Shown here: one piece after another, positions 1 through 15,100 of the stretch | Numbering within the stretch: the stretch's first letter is position 1 | Layout of the letters: every line of letters starts with the position of its first letter | Source: Corella eumyota | Lineage: Eukaryota; Chordata; Ascidiacea; Phlebobranchia; Corellidae | Length of the DNA: 64,000 nt | Direction of reading: 5' to 3' | Assembly: GCA_963082875.1 (NCBI GenBank) | Contig: OY720101.1 | Span: 1,860,001 to 1,924,000, forward strand | Made by a program: the position numbers and the translations under genes | Notes under the pieces: generated by a model | Seen by the model: the letters and a program-made list of their open reading frames with translations, nothing else | Told to the model about the DNA's origin: nothing | The model's database searches: none

Positions 1-113
1 TTTAGAAGTGGTTTAATTGGTTGCACCATGTTTTTGTATATAATTTATGTGACATCATACTACCCACTAAATACAATACATAGAATAAACTTAACTTAAA
101 CTTTATTGTTTAG

Positions 114-3100
114 GACTTGCTGGGTCGCCATCTTCATTCCTTATCAGGTCAATCCTTTTATGCTGACAACATAGCTCGACCTTATAACATCATGATCGTT
201 GAAGTGCTTGTTAAAATATGTTTGCGCTATATAAGGTCAGTAAAATCCTGATTACTTGAATTTTTAATAAGCAATTAACATACTAGTTGAAAGCCTGCCC
301 ATGTTCATAATCTTAGTTGTTGTATTCTGGGCACAACTCTTAACTTATATTTGCCAACAATAATTTACCTGTGCACCACAAATGGCAGTTTATTTGGACA
401 TACATATATCACCAACAAAGCTTATTTATTTGTATATTTTTAATTTAAAATTTTTCAGATCTTGGCATCCTCGTTCCAACTTCTCTCTAGACTCCCTCCA
501 CGATGTCCGCTCCATCTCCTGCTCCCTCCTCTCTCTTCTTCTCCAACAGATGACTCTCCTCACTCTAGATCGCAACATGACATCATCAGTGACATCACAA
601 GGGGCACAACAGTTTGGGGCTTACGTGGAGTTGATATTAAGGGAGAACAAAGTGGGTGAGGTTGTGTTGGGGGCGTTACATTTAACCACTCAAGCTATGG
701 ACGTGAGTGTTACAATTTCCTTAAGTTTAAGTGTTAAGTTAAGTTTAAGTACCTGAGTTAAGTTTAACTTTTGAGTCAAGTTTAAGTGTTTACTGTAGCT
801 ATGGTGTTGTTCGAGTTTTGACTCAAGTTTGAATGTGAATAGAAACTAAATTTTACCTCGACTTTTAGGAACCAGGACTATCTGAAAAAAATGCTTCTTC
901 CAAAAACGAGCAAACTGCAACGACCATTGACAGGTAATTTAATATATTACGTTGTCCTCCTTAGCAAAAAAATAATAAGTAAATCATGTTACACCTTTAT
1001 TTGTAAATTTTTGTTTGTATTGAAACACATTTTTAGGGCCAATAAGACTTTTTTGGTTGATATTTTAGTTTTTAGAGAACATGTATTTGGTCAAAAGATT
1101 CTTAGTTAAATGGGCTTATACTTTCATCAGTTACTTTAATATAATTGTTGTGTTTTTAAGTTTGAAAAGCATCCAACAACTTGACGGCCACGATTTATTA
1201 ACTTGGTGGTTGGGAGGAAACAATCTTCGTGTTCTTTCTTTTCAATCTCATTTACTTGCTCTCTTGCGCGATCTAGTGGTCTTCCAACATCATCTTGTAG
1301 CATCAGAAGCTTTACAGAGTAAAGGTAAGATTGTATATTTTAAGGCAGAAATTTAAAAGTTAGAAAAATTATTAGTTTGTTGATAATTTTTCAGTTTTTT
1401 ATTGGACACAAGATGGTAGAAGAGAGTATTTGTTTAATTTTTTTCTTAAAATGTTTTAAAACGTCTTTAAAAGCATTTTGCAGAATTATAGGTTTAGCAA
1501 AACAAAGTAAGTTTAAACTGAATTTTAAATCCATTATATAACAATTTTATATCAAAATTTAGGCTTAAAATCTTAAAAGTTGTTAAGATAAAAATTTTAA
1601 GGTTATTTAAACTTAAAAACTTTTGATATTTTAGATTTAAAACTTTTTTGACCTTTTTACTAAAATGTTTTTCCCCGAATTTGGAATCAATTCAGTTTGT
1701 TTTGATGTAACTTGATATTTTGATTTGAGGTTGTTATAAAATCTTGACTTTGCTTAAATTTAAATTTTAACTATCTGGAAAATCTGTGGTTTAGGATTTC
1801 GGTTTTAAAGCTATCATAAAAGCATAAATCTAATGTGGTTTTAGAAAAGACATTAGGTTGTTTTTAATGGAGATATGCTAGGAAAAAATAAATTCATTTT
1901 TATATATTTGTAACTTATTTGTAAATCTTAAAAAATTCTACATTGAAATATTTTAAAGTAAACATTTAAATCTAAATTGTTTTTTAAATCAATATTTGCA
2001 CACTTAAAATTGCTTTAAAATACTTAAATTAATATGTCAGGTCCATTTTTGTAATATGTAGTTTATAATATCATCTTGTTTAGTTAAAATTAATGAAATT
2101 TCATTTAAATATAATCTTCTGATCTAGTGTCAGTCGCATTGTTGTCCACTTACAACGTAACAATGGTCACGTGTTTACGATAACAATCATAATTGGTTGA
2201 CACCATTTGTTCAATTTCTAGAAATCTTTAAAATCTTAAAAGCGGGGAAATTTCGATCCAAAATTTTCATGTATCAAATTTGCAAGTTGTTAAACTGTCT
2301 TTAATATAATCTTCAATATGAGTAATGATAAAATTATGGTTCTACTTTTAAGATAAATTAGTAGATTTTATGTTCTTATAAATCTTATGATATTTTGTAA
2401 AACATGAATTTTAAACTTAAAGATTATGAGTAATGGTGAAAAAAGAGACCTGTTGTGATTTTTAAGATAATTAATTGTTTTTGTTGCAAAAATATAGTTT
2501 TTTTTTATTCAGAACCTGTAAAAAAACATGCAAATTTAAGCTAATTTTTTGCTTTTATGTTTTAAACCATTTTTTTTTAATTTTAAAATCTGATTTAAAA
2601 AGGTGTCACTTTTTCAATCTTTCAGCTGTTTTAATATTACTAGATATTAAAAGATAAAAATAATATAAACAATATTTTTTTGTTAAGATTCTTCTATTTT
2701 AAAATGATCAAAGTTAGAATTAACTTTTACTTTTAAAGTTTTTATCTCTATTAATTAAGCTTTAAGATTAAATCTAATTCTGTTTTCGAATAAACAGAAG
2801 TACGTCAAAGTTTTGGCAAAACCAATTTCAATATTTTGAAAACTTTTTATTGTTAATTAAATGGAGATAGTATCAAACATTATTTTTATGGTAAAACTGT
2901 GCCTATATAAGTATATGTTTGTGCCAGTGTTTCCCTCAGGGCGTAAATCTGGTACGGTTTAATTGGTGTTTGATAACAATCTACGATTTATTTGACAACA
3001 TGACAGTTTTGTTAGTACATTATACGCAGTTTACCATAAATAAACTATTAAACAAAAACGAAAAATGTTATATAAAAATGATTTTTAAAAAATTATTTAA

Positions 3101-6100
3101 ATTTTTTTTTGTAAAAGAGTTTTTGGAATTATGTTCTGAATGTTTAGAATAGTTTTTTTGGGGGGGTTTCCTTACGCTTATGACTAATTTCAAACTTTTA
3201 AACCGGGTCGAATTATGTTGTTTTAAACATTGTGGTCTAAAAATAAATTACTTTATAATCTTTACAAAACATAAATATTAACAGCGGTTTTTGAAACATA
3301 AATCATTATATTCTAATTTATTTATTTTATTTTAGAAGTTTTTCTTTTGGGGTTTATTTAGGTTCGATTGCAATAGGTTTAAATCAATGTTAAAGTTATT
3401 TTGTTTATTGTGATAGCAGAGAATTAAGATTCAAATTTTTAATTTCATTTTCTGTCCAAGTTTAGGCTTCTTAAAAATTTTATTTTAAGACTTCTATATA
3501 GATTTAATTTTTTTGTTTAAAATTTACAGATTTTATTAGTTTGTATTTTTTTATTTCTACCAATATTCAAAAGTGTGCAAAAAAGACAAAAAACATAAAT
3601 AACACAACAATGTGACAAAAATAAAACGTAAAAAATGTAAAAAATATAAAAACAACAAATATTTAATAACAACCGTAAAATTTTTGGTACTATGATGTAG
3701 ATAATACTTATCGTGACGTCATATCGAATTCGTGACGTCACACTCAAGTTTTTTATGACGTCATAATAATTTGTGCGGTACAAAAGCGATAACAACACAG
3801 TGTTTAGAACACTTTCCAATTTACAACACGCTAACAAACGTCACCAGTTTTGGTTTTAAAGCGCCATCTCCAGCGCCCACTGACGGATCACAATAACTTG
3901 ATTGTTTTGCGGCAATAATGTTTAAAGCAGTGCACGCATAGGCCCAGCATCATTTTTCGTATATTTGGAAGGAATTTTAAATTTACATCGGGAACTGTAA
4001 AAAAATAAATTATTAATTAATTTTGGAGCTATTAAAATATTCTTTAAAATACTTATTTTTTTTTAAATTTTTTGAAATAATCTAAAGGTCTAAATGCTAA
4101 AATTATTTTAAACTAAATTTGTTTTTAAAAATATGAAACAAGCTGTTAAGTTTAATCGGTTTTTGTGTTTGAAGTGTTTAATTATGGTTCACATTTTTAA
4201 AATTAAATTTTATTATATAATGTTAACTTTTAAGAAAATGTGGGTACATGAAATCATAAATTTTTTTTTATATTGTATCACGACTTAATTAAATCCTTTT
4301 TTTGTTTATGGAATATAACGCATTGTATACTCTTACACGCTTTCCTTATCACGCAACATTTGACCTATTATGATGTAACACTTACCAATTATAAGGCAGT
4401 CCGAATAACGATTCAAATGGGGGCAAAGATTTTCGTTTTTGCAAACTGGCCACAAGTTATCGGGCTTTAAAGGTTTAATGAAGATCGCCTTTTTCATATT
4501 CTCTTTTTTCGGACTCTCCTCTCTTTCTTCTTCTCTTTCTTCACCCTCTCTCCTTCTCTCGAATTCTTTTTCTTCTTCTTCCTCTCGTTCTTCTTGAGGA
4601 GGGAAGAAGGTTGGTAATCTTCGGTGGTTGAAAAGTTCTACGATTTCGTCAACCTAAAAATAACAAAAACACTATAGATAAAAAATACCAGATTAAACAC
4701 CATTTTAGGAGTTTTATAAACACCAATAAATGGTAAAATAGGCTTATTAAAAATGATAAAAAAAACTTTTGTGTTTAAAACACTATTAAATGTTCAAAAC
4801 ACCATTTTAAACACTATTGAATGGTGAAAATCGATATTAAATAACAAAAACACCATTAAATGGCAAATAAACTTACCATTTTATCTTCGAACGAGCAGTC
4901 TGGCATATTTCCCTTCCATTTTCCATTACTCGAACACTCCATCGTTGTTCTGCGATGATATCCTGGAAGGTCCATGTCACAGCTGTAAGTGTAAGCGCAC
5001 TTAAGCCCCACTGGGACTTTTCCTAGCAACCCCAGCTTGCTGACGTCATTGGTGCACGTGATATTGGCGGGAAATTCCCATTGTAGAGTGGGGCGGGTCA
5101 GGTCAAGAAAACTGCACATGTGTGGTTTTTCTAAAATAAAAAATACGATTTTTATTGAAAATGTTATCACGTGGCAAAGCGTTAGGGCGTGTTGTTTTAA
5201 ATCGTACCATCGTAGGTTCGAATATCGGTGACGACGTGTTTTTTTAATTGAATTTTTAAGTGTTTTTTGACATAGTAATAAGTGCCTTCAATATCAGGTA
5301 ATGTCACACTTTTTAACTTGTTTATTTCATGCTTATTAATCAACATTTTTACGATGTTTAACATTGATTTAATCATGTTTTTAAAGTGGCTTTTATAACA
5401 ACATTTAAACCTGCATTAGTGGTTAACCGTGTTGGAATGTTAATTGGCTTTTGTGGTTTGGCAAAAGTTGTGAAAAATTTTTAAAAATATTTTTTCACAA
5501 CTTTTTTTTTGGAAATTTTTTTTCGGAAATTTTTTAAACACAAATAAATGATAGTAATTAAGATTATATCTTTCTTACATTAAAGTACTTTGTTAAAATG
5601 TTTAATTGTAAAGTAAGTGTTACCCAGAATTTTTAAATTTGTTAAAATTTCGTGGAATAATCACAAAATATTCGTCATTACAATATGTTTATTGGATACT
5701 TGGTATCAAATATTGCGATATTTAAACCTTAATTGAATGAATTCGTGTCGCATATTGTCACGGAATCACGATTCCACATTAAAAATGATCTGACCAAGCG
5801 ATTTTTAATTTTTTTTGTATTACAAAAAAAAATTATTATTTATAAATTGAAGGCTCGGGATTTTAAAAACAGAGCGCTTCAAAAATTAAAATAAATTTAC
5901 TAAAAGAAAAATAAAGAAAATTTAAATACGCAAAATAATAAAGTTTTTTGAAATTAATTTTTAATTTATTCAAAAGAATTGGCATGTTAGGAAAATGTTA
6001 ATTAGTTTTTAATTAATTGGATGAAAGCCAGACATCATTTCCAAAAAAATTTTGAATCTAATTTTTATGACATTTCAGGTCGCCAACATTCTAATTTGTG

Positions 6101-9100
6101 ACGTCATAATTTAACACATAATCGTTAAATCAAAAAGTTTTTAAAAAATTTCGGATTAAAAATTTTGCAAAGTTGTTAAAAAGTTTTTATCAAAAATGTC
6201 ATCTTGCAAATATTTATAAAAGTTCAAATTTTTACAAGAACGTTCCGATGTTGCAACACCTGCCGTTTATTTACATTCATAACAGAATATCGTGCGTGAG
6301 TTAACTACTACAATTTTGCTAATTAATTAAGGTTCACACAAACGTACGCTTAAAATTTCTAAAAAAATTTCTAAACAAACTTTTGGGCGTTTTTTTATTA
6401 CTTTTTTTTTAATTTTTTCATATTTATTTTTTTTGTTATTTACTTTTTACTTTTTTTAATTTTAATTTTTTTTTTGTTCTGTTTTTGATTTATTTAAAAA
6501 ATTTTTTACCTTTTTTAACTTTTGCGATTCTTGCTCGCCATGCAAAATAAGATCCATCAGTTGCCCCGTACGAAAAATAAGCTGAGCCATTTGCAATTGT
6601 CGCCAATAATAATAAATATAATTTCATCATTTTTAGGGTTTTTGTTATCAAGTTTAAAAAAATATTGAAATTTTAAAATCTGTTAAAATATTAAATTATA
6701 AAATTTTTATTCTTTTTTTAGCACTTTTTATTTTTTATTTACATTTCTAAACTTCTTTACAACTTAATTATTTTATTTTTTTGTATAATTTCGATCGCTC
6801 TAACTTGCAAATCGATTATGACAAAATAACTGACAACTTCGCTTTATATATACTCACATCATTGTTACGTCACAATTTTATAAACTTTCAAATCTCAATT
6901 TTTTTTTTAAATCGTTTGTTGTAGCACAACGAAAAAGGCGCAAGTCACCTTTTTCACTCCTTGTATGACGTCACAGACCACTATTTATTACAAAAAAATG
7001 TTAGATTTGTGACAATCGAAAGATTACAAATGAGGTCATTTAGGTTTCCTATACCTACAACAATGCTTTCTTTATGACGCCATTAACACGCGTGTTAATT
7101 GTAAACGGAAGTTAATGCGAATTAAAAGTTGGAAAGTTGCAGTTGATGGTTTTGAACCCAGTTTAACTCTGGTTTAACTTTGTAATCCTAGGGCGTTCTA
7201 CATCAAATTTACTTCCTTTAAGGTTGTATTGTGTATTGTTGTATTGAACATGATTGGATAAATTGATTAAATGAAGACCCTTCATTATCGTGGTTTTAGT
7301 AAAGTTTAAACGAGTTTTATTAAAATCATGTTTCTTGAAAATTTTAGGTTTTTGTTTGCTGTTTTAAGTTTTTGAAATCGATAATTCATAAATTTCTATG
7401 AAAACTGAATTGTTTTTAGTTTAAAAATCTGCATAAACCACTTTAGGTATGACTATTATTTATACCACGATTTTTACTTAAATAACTTTTATTTAATTTA
7501 CATAAATTACTAATTTTGGGTTTTATTAAACATTTTTTTATCAAAACTGTTTTTTTTCCTAAAACTTTTTTTCTATCAGAGGCTTTATTAATCCCTTAAA
7601 GTTGATTTTTGGTGACAAATTCCATTGGTTGTTTCGTAACAGTTTATTGTACATTGTCCATTGTATATTGTGCAGGGGCTTTAGATAATATCGACTTCCG
7701 AATTTTTCTTAATGTTAAATTTAATGTAAGTTAATATACAAGCATGTTATATCACGAACATCTTATTTAGGGTTTTAAGAAAATACCTTTTTTTGATTTT
7801 TTTTTTTAATTTTGATTTTTTTAATAATTTTAATAAAAATTGATAAAATTTAGTTTTTAAATGTTGTAATTTTGAAGTGTATTTATATGAATAATTTAAT
7901 TTTATTGGATTACAATTTTTAACATAAATTTAACATCGAAATTCAATGTTTGTTTATTAAAATTTGGTTTTTCTACATTTCGTGTTACCTTCTCTTAATT
8001 CCACCACAACTATCTTAAGGTTAAAATTATATTTAGAAAATAAATAATTAGGTTTTAACATCACGGGTATTTCTGATATTTTTGATGATGTAATTTGTGA
8101 CTTATTTAAAAGCGAAATTTCGTAAAAACATTTTCGAGAAAAAGTTTCAAAAATTTTTCGTAATCGGTAACGGAAATGGATTGTTAATTGTTTTAAAATC
8201 TACGTCACAATTAAACAATTGTTAATTTTTAATTGTTTTTTGTTAACAAAAATGGTTTAATTTCCAAATATTCGAGTCACGTGACTGTTAAGTGATCACG
8301 TGATCAATCTATTCTGCACGTGGCTCGTTAACACGCAATTCCATGCTTGTATGACGTCACAATACCCGATTATTTTGCTTAACGATTTAAATTCCAGGTA
8401 ACTGTCAATTGTTCACTGTTTCCATGTATGTATGAATATTTGCCAAAATGTAAACGCCTATGTTTTATAAGGTAGGGCTTTGAAAGTGCAAATTATTTTA
8501 TTCAAAGAATAAAATAAGTTTAAATATTCATTTTTTTATGTAGGTTGCATTTTATAGTTTTAATTGTTTTTTAAATATTTTTTATATGAGACTAAAAAAA
8601 TTTTGATTTTACTTTCGAGTAAAAAGAAAAATTCAAATAGTTTGTACTTTTTTTTACAGTTTAAATTGTTTGTTTACTATTTTTTTTTAGAATCTAAAAG
8701 CATTAGTTTTACCATTTGTTTGCAATAATAATAACTTTTTTAAGGTACGTTAAAAAGAATTAGCAATTTCAGATTACTAATTAACTAGTAAATCATCATA
8801 TTATCATGCAGGGGAATTTAAATAATAAACTTTCTGCCAACACAAAGGTCGTATTCTGCACAGTTTGCCAACACAAGATGTTAAACAAACAAACAAGAAA
8901 CTTAAAAACATAGCGTGCCACTATTAACTAAAACTTAAATGTCAGTTGAGTTTAAAATGTCATTCTTGTAAAACATGAGTGAACGATGCTGGCAACTATT
9001 TTAAATAGGGCTTAGGGTAATTGATCACCTACTTATTAGCGTGAAAATTTAACAAGTTCTGGATTCAAAAATTAAAATTCGCGAAAATTATTTTTAAAGT

Positions 9101-12100
9101 TAAAAGGTAGGCTGGTGACATAATTTTAAAGGTTAACAAGCAATTACAATCTAGTTACGGTTGTTACTAAAAAAAATTCGGTAAAAAATTCGCATTTTTT
9201 AGTAATTTCAAATGTTTTACAATAATTTCTGTAAACTTGCTTAAAAGTGTGCCAGTTACTGTCTTATAACACGTAATTAGACGCCTATTATTACATAACA
9301 ATTAATCTATTATTACATTTTAATCGAGATTTTATCATACGAAAAATGTTAAAAATTTGCTCATATTGTTTAAAGATTCTTAATGAACTTTATTACAATA
9401 AATTACGAATTATCTTGTTTAAATTTCGGCAAAAATCCATAATATTCACTACACATTACGCGCTAAAATAAAAATATCTGTTTGAATTTTTAAAAAAATT
9501 TACTTTTTCACGTTTTTAATTTTATTGACGTAATTATTTTTGGATAGAAACCAAAAAAACTAAAACGTTACAAATAAAAAATCAAAAACCTACACGTACA
9601 ATGTTTTCTTAGAATATATATAATGTTAATTAACTTAAATATACTTTGTTTAAATATACAGGATTTATTAAGTTAAAGCTTTTTAGTTGTTTTTTGACCT
9701 TTTTGTTTTATTTTAAGATCGAATCAGGTCAAAATTTTTAACGTTTTTGGACTAAGTTACATAAATTAAGTTGTCCTTTTTATATATTCTATAAATATAA
9801 GATTTCTAGATTTATCTTGAACTGAATTTTTTCAATATTTTAACTTTGTTCTTTTGTTTGTCGTTATTTCACGTCACCCTACAACCTTTATGACATCACA
9901 AAAGGTTGTTCCAAAATAACTTTAAATTCAAATTATTTTTGAACCGTGAAATTTTGAAGCATGTCGCCGATGTCGCCTAATTATGACGTCATTTTGGAAT
10001 AATTATGACGTCATATTACATCATCTTACAATTGGATGATAAATTTATCTTTTTTAGTTTTTGTTTTAGTAAAAATTATTTAATAATGTAATTGAATATT
10101 ATTCAAGTGAGTAATTCGTTGACATTTTACCTAGATGACCAGTGACGTCATCTGAACTTTAAAATATTTAAATTTTGGGAAAGTTATTTTTAAATTGTTT
10201 GTGAATATAAATTGGTAAAATTAATATATTTTTTTTTGTATTTTTATAGGTTTTTGCATTTAAAAAAAAGAGTTTAAGAAAGATTTTAAGAATTTATAAT
10301 AAAGGTAGAAAGAAAATCGTAATTTGAAATTTAATTTGCCTTTTTAGCTAAATTTAACGAAATTTAAAGTTACAAGTTGTTATTAGTTAAATAATTATCC
10401 AAGAAAAATTAATTTAAATTTTGATTAATTAGCAAAATTTTTTTCACCGCTCTTCACTCTAAGTACAATCACCAAGGTCATGGGGTCACGTGATTAAGTT
10501 AAATTTAACACGTTTTCACATCTTGGTTACTTTGTTTTTCTACATTGTCAGTTAATTAAAATAAAGCCTTTGTTTAAGTTAAATAAACGTGCGCTAATTT
10601 ATTATTAGAAAACAAATTTTTTACATGATGGAAAAATAATATTTTATTCAGGATTAACATAGTTAGGGATATTTTACACGATATATCTAATAATTACCTG
10701 AAATAAAATCTATTTTTAATATTAAAAACATTTTTTAATTTATTTTTAAGTTTTTCGAATGTTGTTTAAGTTAAAATTATAAAAATAGAGGATTACCTTT
10801 TAACAAAGAGGCGAGCAGTGCAATGAACATTCTCTGAAAAACACTTTTCATTTTGCGGCAATTTTCAGTTAATTTTCCTCAATTTGAAATTAAAGTTTTA
10901 TTTTACAAAAAGTATAATTTCCTGAAACAATAAAATTGTAAAAATATCAAATTTCAAAGCAAAAACTTTTCTAGAGAACTCGCCAACGATATCAAGTTAA
11001 CTTTAATATGGAATTTAGAACGAAAACTAATTCCAATTTTCCTAAAAATTCGATAACTTTTGTCCTAACCGCTTTTTAACACACGTTCAATAACCATTGG
11101 TTAAAAATCGACTTTAAGTTGAGCAAATTACGTTGCAAACTTTAAATATTCGGTAACTAGAAACGCCATTGGCTAAAACTTTAAATTTTTTAAGGGAATA
11201 AACTTGTTTAACCACTTAACCTTTCAAGATAAAACCTAAATTTACTTTTAATCAAATTTTGAATCAATATTTTATATCGATTGAATTTAAAAACTATGTT
11301 TGGGTAATTATATTACAAGCTTATATCCATTTAAGGTTAATTTATTGAATTAAACTGAATATAAAGATAATTAAGTTTATTAAAAATCTATTTTCTGTTT
11401 TAAATTTAATTAAACTGCATTTTGAACTATGAATCAGCAATAACATGGCATAAAAATATCGAACTTTAATTTTAAAAATCTGTCTCAAAATTGAAATCAG
11501 ACATAAACTTAAGTTGATAATGTTTTTAAAATTATTTAATAACCACTTTGGTTCAGTTATCTGACAACTAACAATAAAAATTAATTTTTATATTTGTTAA
11601 AATTTAAAAACCGCACACTTTAACTCTTTAGCCACCAAAACGCTTGTTTTGTGTTTAAAATGAATGGGAAAGTATGTGAAAGAGTTAAAGAATGATAATC
11701 TAGCAAATGCTGTATTAATGTCTGTGAATTTTAAAGATTTTAAACGATTTAAAAGTTTTGTTGAAAAGTTAATTCTGTTTATTTCAAAATATGTTTTCAA
11801 TTTTATAATTCTCGGGGATTTTTGCCAAAAATAAATATTTTTATTTTTTGTTAGGATAAAATATAGTTTGTATATTTTGTAAATTAAATAGAAGAAACGA
11901 ACAATACCACATTATGACGTAGCAATCAGGTTATAAGATATATTTATGACATATTTGTGGGTTAGAGTGGGTTATAATTAGAAAATGATATTTCCGGGTT
12001 TCATATTTTTAAGGTTTTGGGGAATTCTTCGCACGAAATATTATTTAAATATATTTTTTGAACATATTTTATTAATTTAATTTATATTAAATAATTATAA

Positions 12101-15100
12101 ATTTTATTATACTTTATATTTAATGATAAGTTATTTTATTATTGTATAAAAGCAATTAATACAGAAGTTGGCTACTACTAATACAGAAGTTGGCAACTTT
12201 TTTCGCTCTGCGAACCGATTTAAAACTGAAATCTTTTTCGCGGACCAGCCTTTAAAAAAACATTTTTTTGCATTTTCGGGTAAAAGAAATCAATTAGTTT
12301 AGCCAACAATGATGTTTAAAGAGACACAAATAAGTTTAAAGCAATTTATTCCTTCATCAAATCGATAATAAACATTTTTAAATGTTTCTACGACAAAATA
12401 AGCTAAAAAACCAAAAAGAAAAGACGTTTCTGTTTCTAAGCATTTAACCTGGAAAAAAATACGGTCCGGTAACGTACTGCTCATGGACCGGTGGTTGCCG
12501 ACCACTGAACTAATAGATATTGTTCTCATCATTTTTGCGGTACTAAAATTTGTAAGATGACTGTAAACTTACAATTAAAAAATATAAATATAGAAAGCAA
12601 CCCCTACTTTCTATCTTTTTTAACATTTAAATTTTGACGAAACAAGAAACAAACGAATCTAATTAAGTTTCTTATAAAAAATCAAGTTTCTAAAGAAATT
12701 TAAAAATAGAAAAAAAAAATTTTTACTTTAAAATAAAACTAAAACGCAACCAGAACTTTGACAACTGTTGCTTCAAATTCTATTTTTTGTTTCGTAATTT
12801 GTTTAATTAAATATTTAATAAAAAAACTTGTAAGTTTTTGGCTGCAATTTCATGATATATAAGTAAACCATGTGTAAAAAAATAATTTAATTTTTGGGTT
12901 CAGTTTTACATGCAAAATTATATTGTTTGTTGTATTATTTAAATTGCCATAGCTGCGTAAAAAAAAGTAAAACGGGTTAAATTGTTAAAAAATTTTGAAT
13001 TAATTTGTAAACATTTGATATAAATGTTGTATATGCTGAAGTTATAAATAAATATTACAAAATTAAAACTTTAAAAACTTTTGACGAACATCACGAATAT
13101 TTATAACGTGATGACGATGCAAAAAAAAATTAAGTTTGCAAATTTAGGGTAAGCCGACATTTTGATTTTAAATGTTGCTCATTTTTTATTTATTTTAACA
13201 TTTCTGAATAAGGAAAATAAACTTTACCGTCACTCAAATATTAATACTGTTTATACATATAAGAAATGTCATCTGCATTCAGATTATGACGTCATTATAA
13301 CATTAATTATTCTGTGTCTAAAAAATATTTTTTATGAAGTTTTTCTAATAAAGTTGTCGCTTTTTTTATTAATAAATTATTAATTAATTTCTATTGAAAA
13401 TCTAATTAAACTTTAATATTTATGTTAATTAGGTTATTATTGCAACTAATTAAATTATATTAATTACAAATATTTTAATTTTGTAGACAAGGAATCCCCA
13501 ATACATAAACAAACTGAGAATAACACGAACAGTGACGTCACAAACCAACTTGTTTACCTCCCCGGTAAACCGTTGTGTTCACAACCTTTATTATCGGCTT
13601 CTATCATACACGTACTTAGGCTTCAGGTAAGGTTGAATATTTATTCAAGGAGGGCAGGATAAAAATTTTAAAATTTTGTATTAGAGAAAAAAGATTATTT
13701 TAATATTTATGTTAGTTTGAATTACTTTTTAATCAATTTTATAATTTATTTTAATTAAGTTTTGTTGTAATCTTGGCCCTTTAAAGCATTGAAAAATTGC
13801 AGAAACTTAGCTTAATTCAATGTTGCATTTTGACCTATAGTTGTAAGCCTTCAAAAATACTAGAGACCACCCAAACTTAACACATGACAATCATAAATAA
13901 TCAGAGTTGGGATAAAAAATATTTTGCAAAAATTGCTACAACATGTCATGAACATTAAATTTAAAAGTTTTTTGATTTTGTAAAAACATTAAAAAAAATA
14001 ACTTCTTAAAAAAATTATAAACTGCGCAAAAATATTTAAACAATGCATTATATGTATTTTGAAAGTTAAAATGTTTATAAAACCTACAAAAATAATAAAA
14101 TTTATCTAAATTTTTATATAATTTGAACCAACATAAACTTATATTGTTTTTACAGCTTCTATAATTCAAAAAATTACATGTTAAGGCTACCCTTTTTAAA
14201 GTATATTTTGGGTTAGTTTATTTGTTTTTGGCCAAATTAAATCGAATTTAAAGATTAAATTATAACTTGTGGCATAAAAAAACAAATTTAAAACAACTTT
14301 GAATAAATATTTTGCCAGAAAATGCCCGAACAATAGCGTGGCAGTATCTGACATTTCGCCTAAAATTTAAATTTCAACGCTGGATTAATTTAACTCAATT
14401 ACATGGACTTCGTAAGACTTTTAAACATTTAAAACTTTCTTGTAAACTTTAAAGCTTGGGCTAATATGCGGAAACAATTGAATTTTTGTTCGGAATTTAT
14501 CTTAAGAGATAATAAATTTAATTTGTTTTTAATTTTATGGGGATTTTTGTAAATTTCAAAAAACATTTAGAAGAAAAATGTAACTTTTAAAAAATTTAAA
14601 TTTCTTAAAAAATCGCATTACAATATTTAGGGAGAATACTTTTTGACACATTGAATGTTGTAAAATATGAATGTTATTGATTTCAACAATTTTAACTAAT
14701 TTAATTGAACAAAAGTGTCGAAAATTTCGTGTTAAATTATCTGGAAAATCCTTCATGTAGCAACAAATAAATTTGATTTTTCCTTTTTAATCTTAAACAT
14801 AAAAATATTTGAGGTAACAACAAAAGGCTCTTGACATTGTTTAAATCTCACGATTTTACACCTACTATGACGTCATAATAGTATAAAATAGGTGCAAAAT
14901 TGAGAATGGAAATCAAAGAATTTAAAAATAAATAAAATTTTAAATCATTTTTCTTTTTCAATCAAAATTTTTAGATTTTTGTGAAGTTCTTTTTCGTATA
15001 ACATTCCTTCACTATATTTAAATTTCGCTCGACCTTTATAAAATAAACAGCAACACTGACCCCTTTACCTTTTAATAATGGTTTAAATTTCAAACTGGCA

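Larger units (their letters stand above)
1325..13486 (+). other. 12.2 kb DOP1 intron hosting a nested minus-strand gene
   Basis: The donor gtaaga at 1325 and acceptor ttttgtag before 13487 join phase-1 exons. It is far longer than any other DOP1 intron here. Besides the nested secreted-protein gene (3888-6630), a separate signal-peptide exon (10797-10851), a tRNA-like piece (5170-5240) and a hAT-type element (12184-12507), the rest is AT-rich sequence with no exon I can support on either strand. Confidence 0.8.

Noticed and set aside
2931-2950. CAGTGTTTCCCTCAGG, like a hAT terminal repeat
   Set aside because: I found no matching inverted end nor a target duplication within the intron.
3517-3837. 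106-codon minus-strand open frame
   Set aside because: It lies in the 3' UTR region of the nested secreted gene after its TGA at 3888, is AT-driven and hydrophobic/low-complexity, and overlaps candidate poly(A) signals.
12299-12532. 77-codon minus-strand open frame
   Set aside because: It spans the interior and right end of the hAT-like element and runs past its TIR; no similarity to a transposase.
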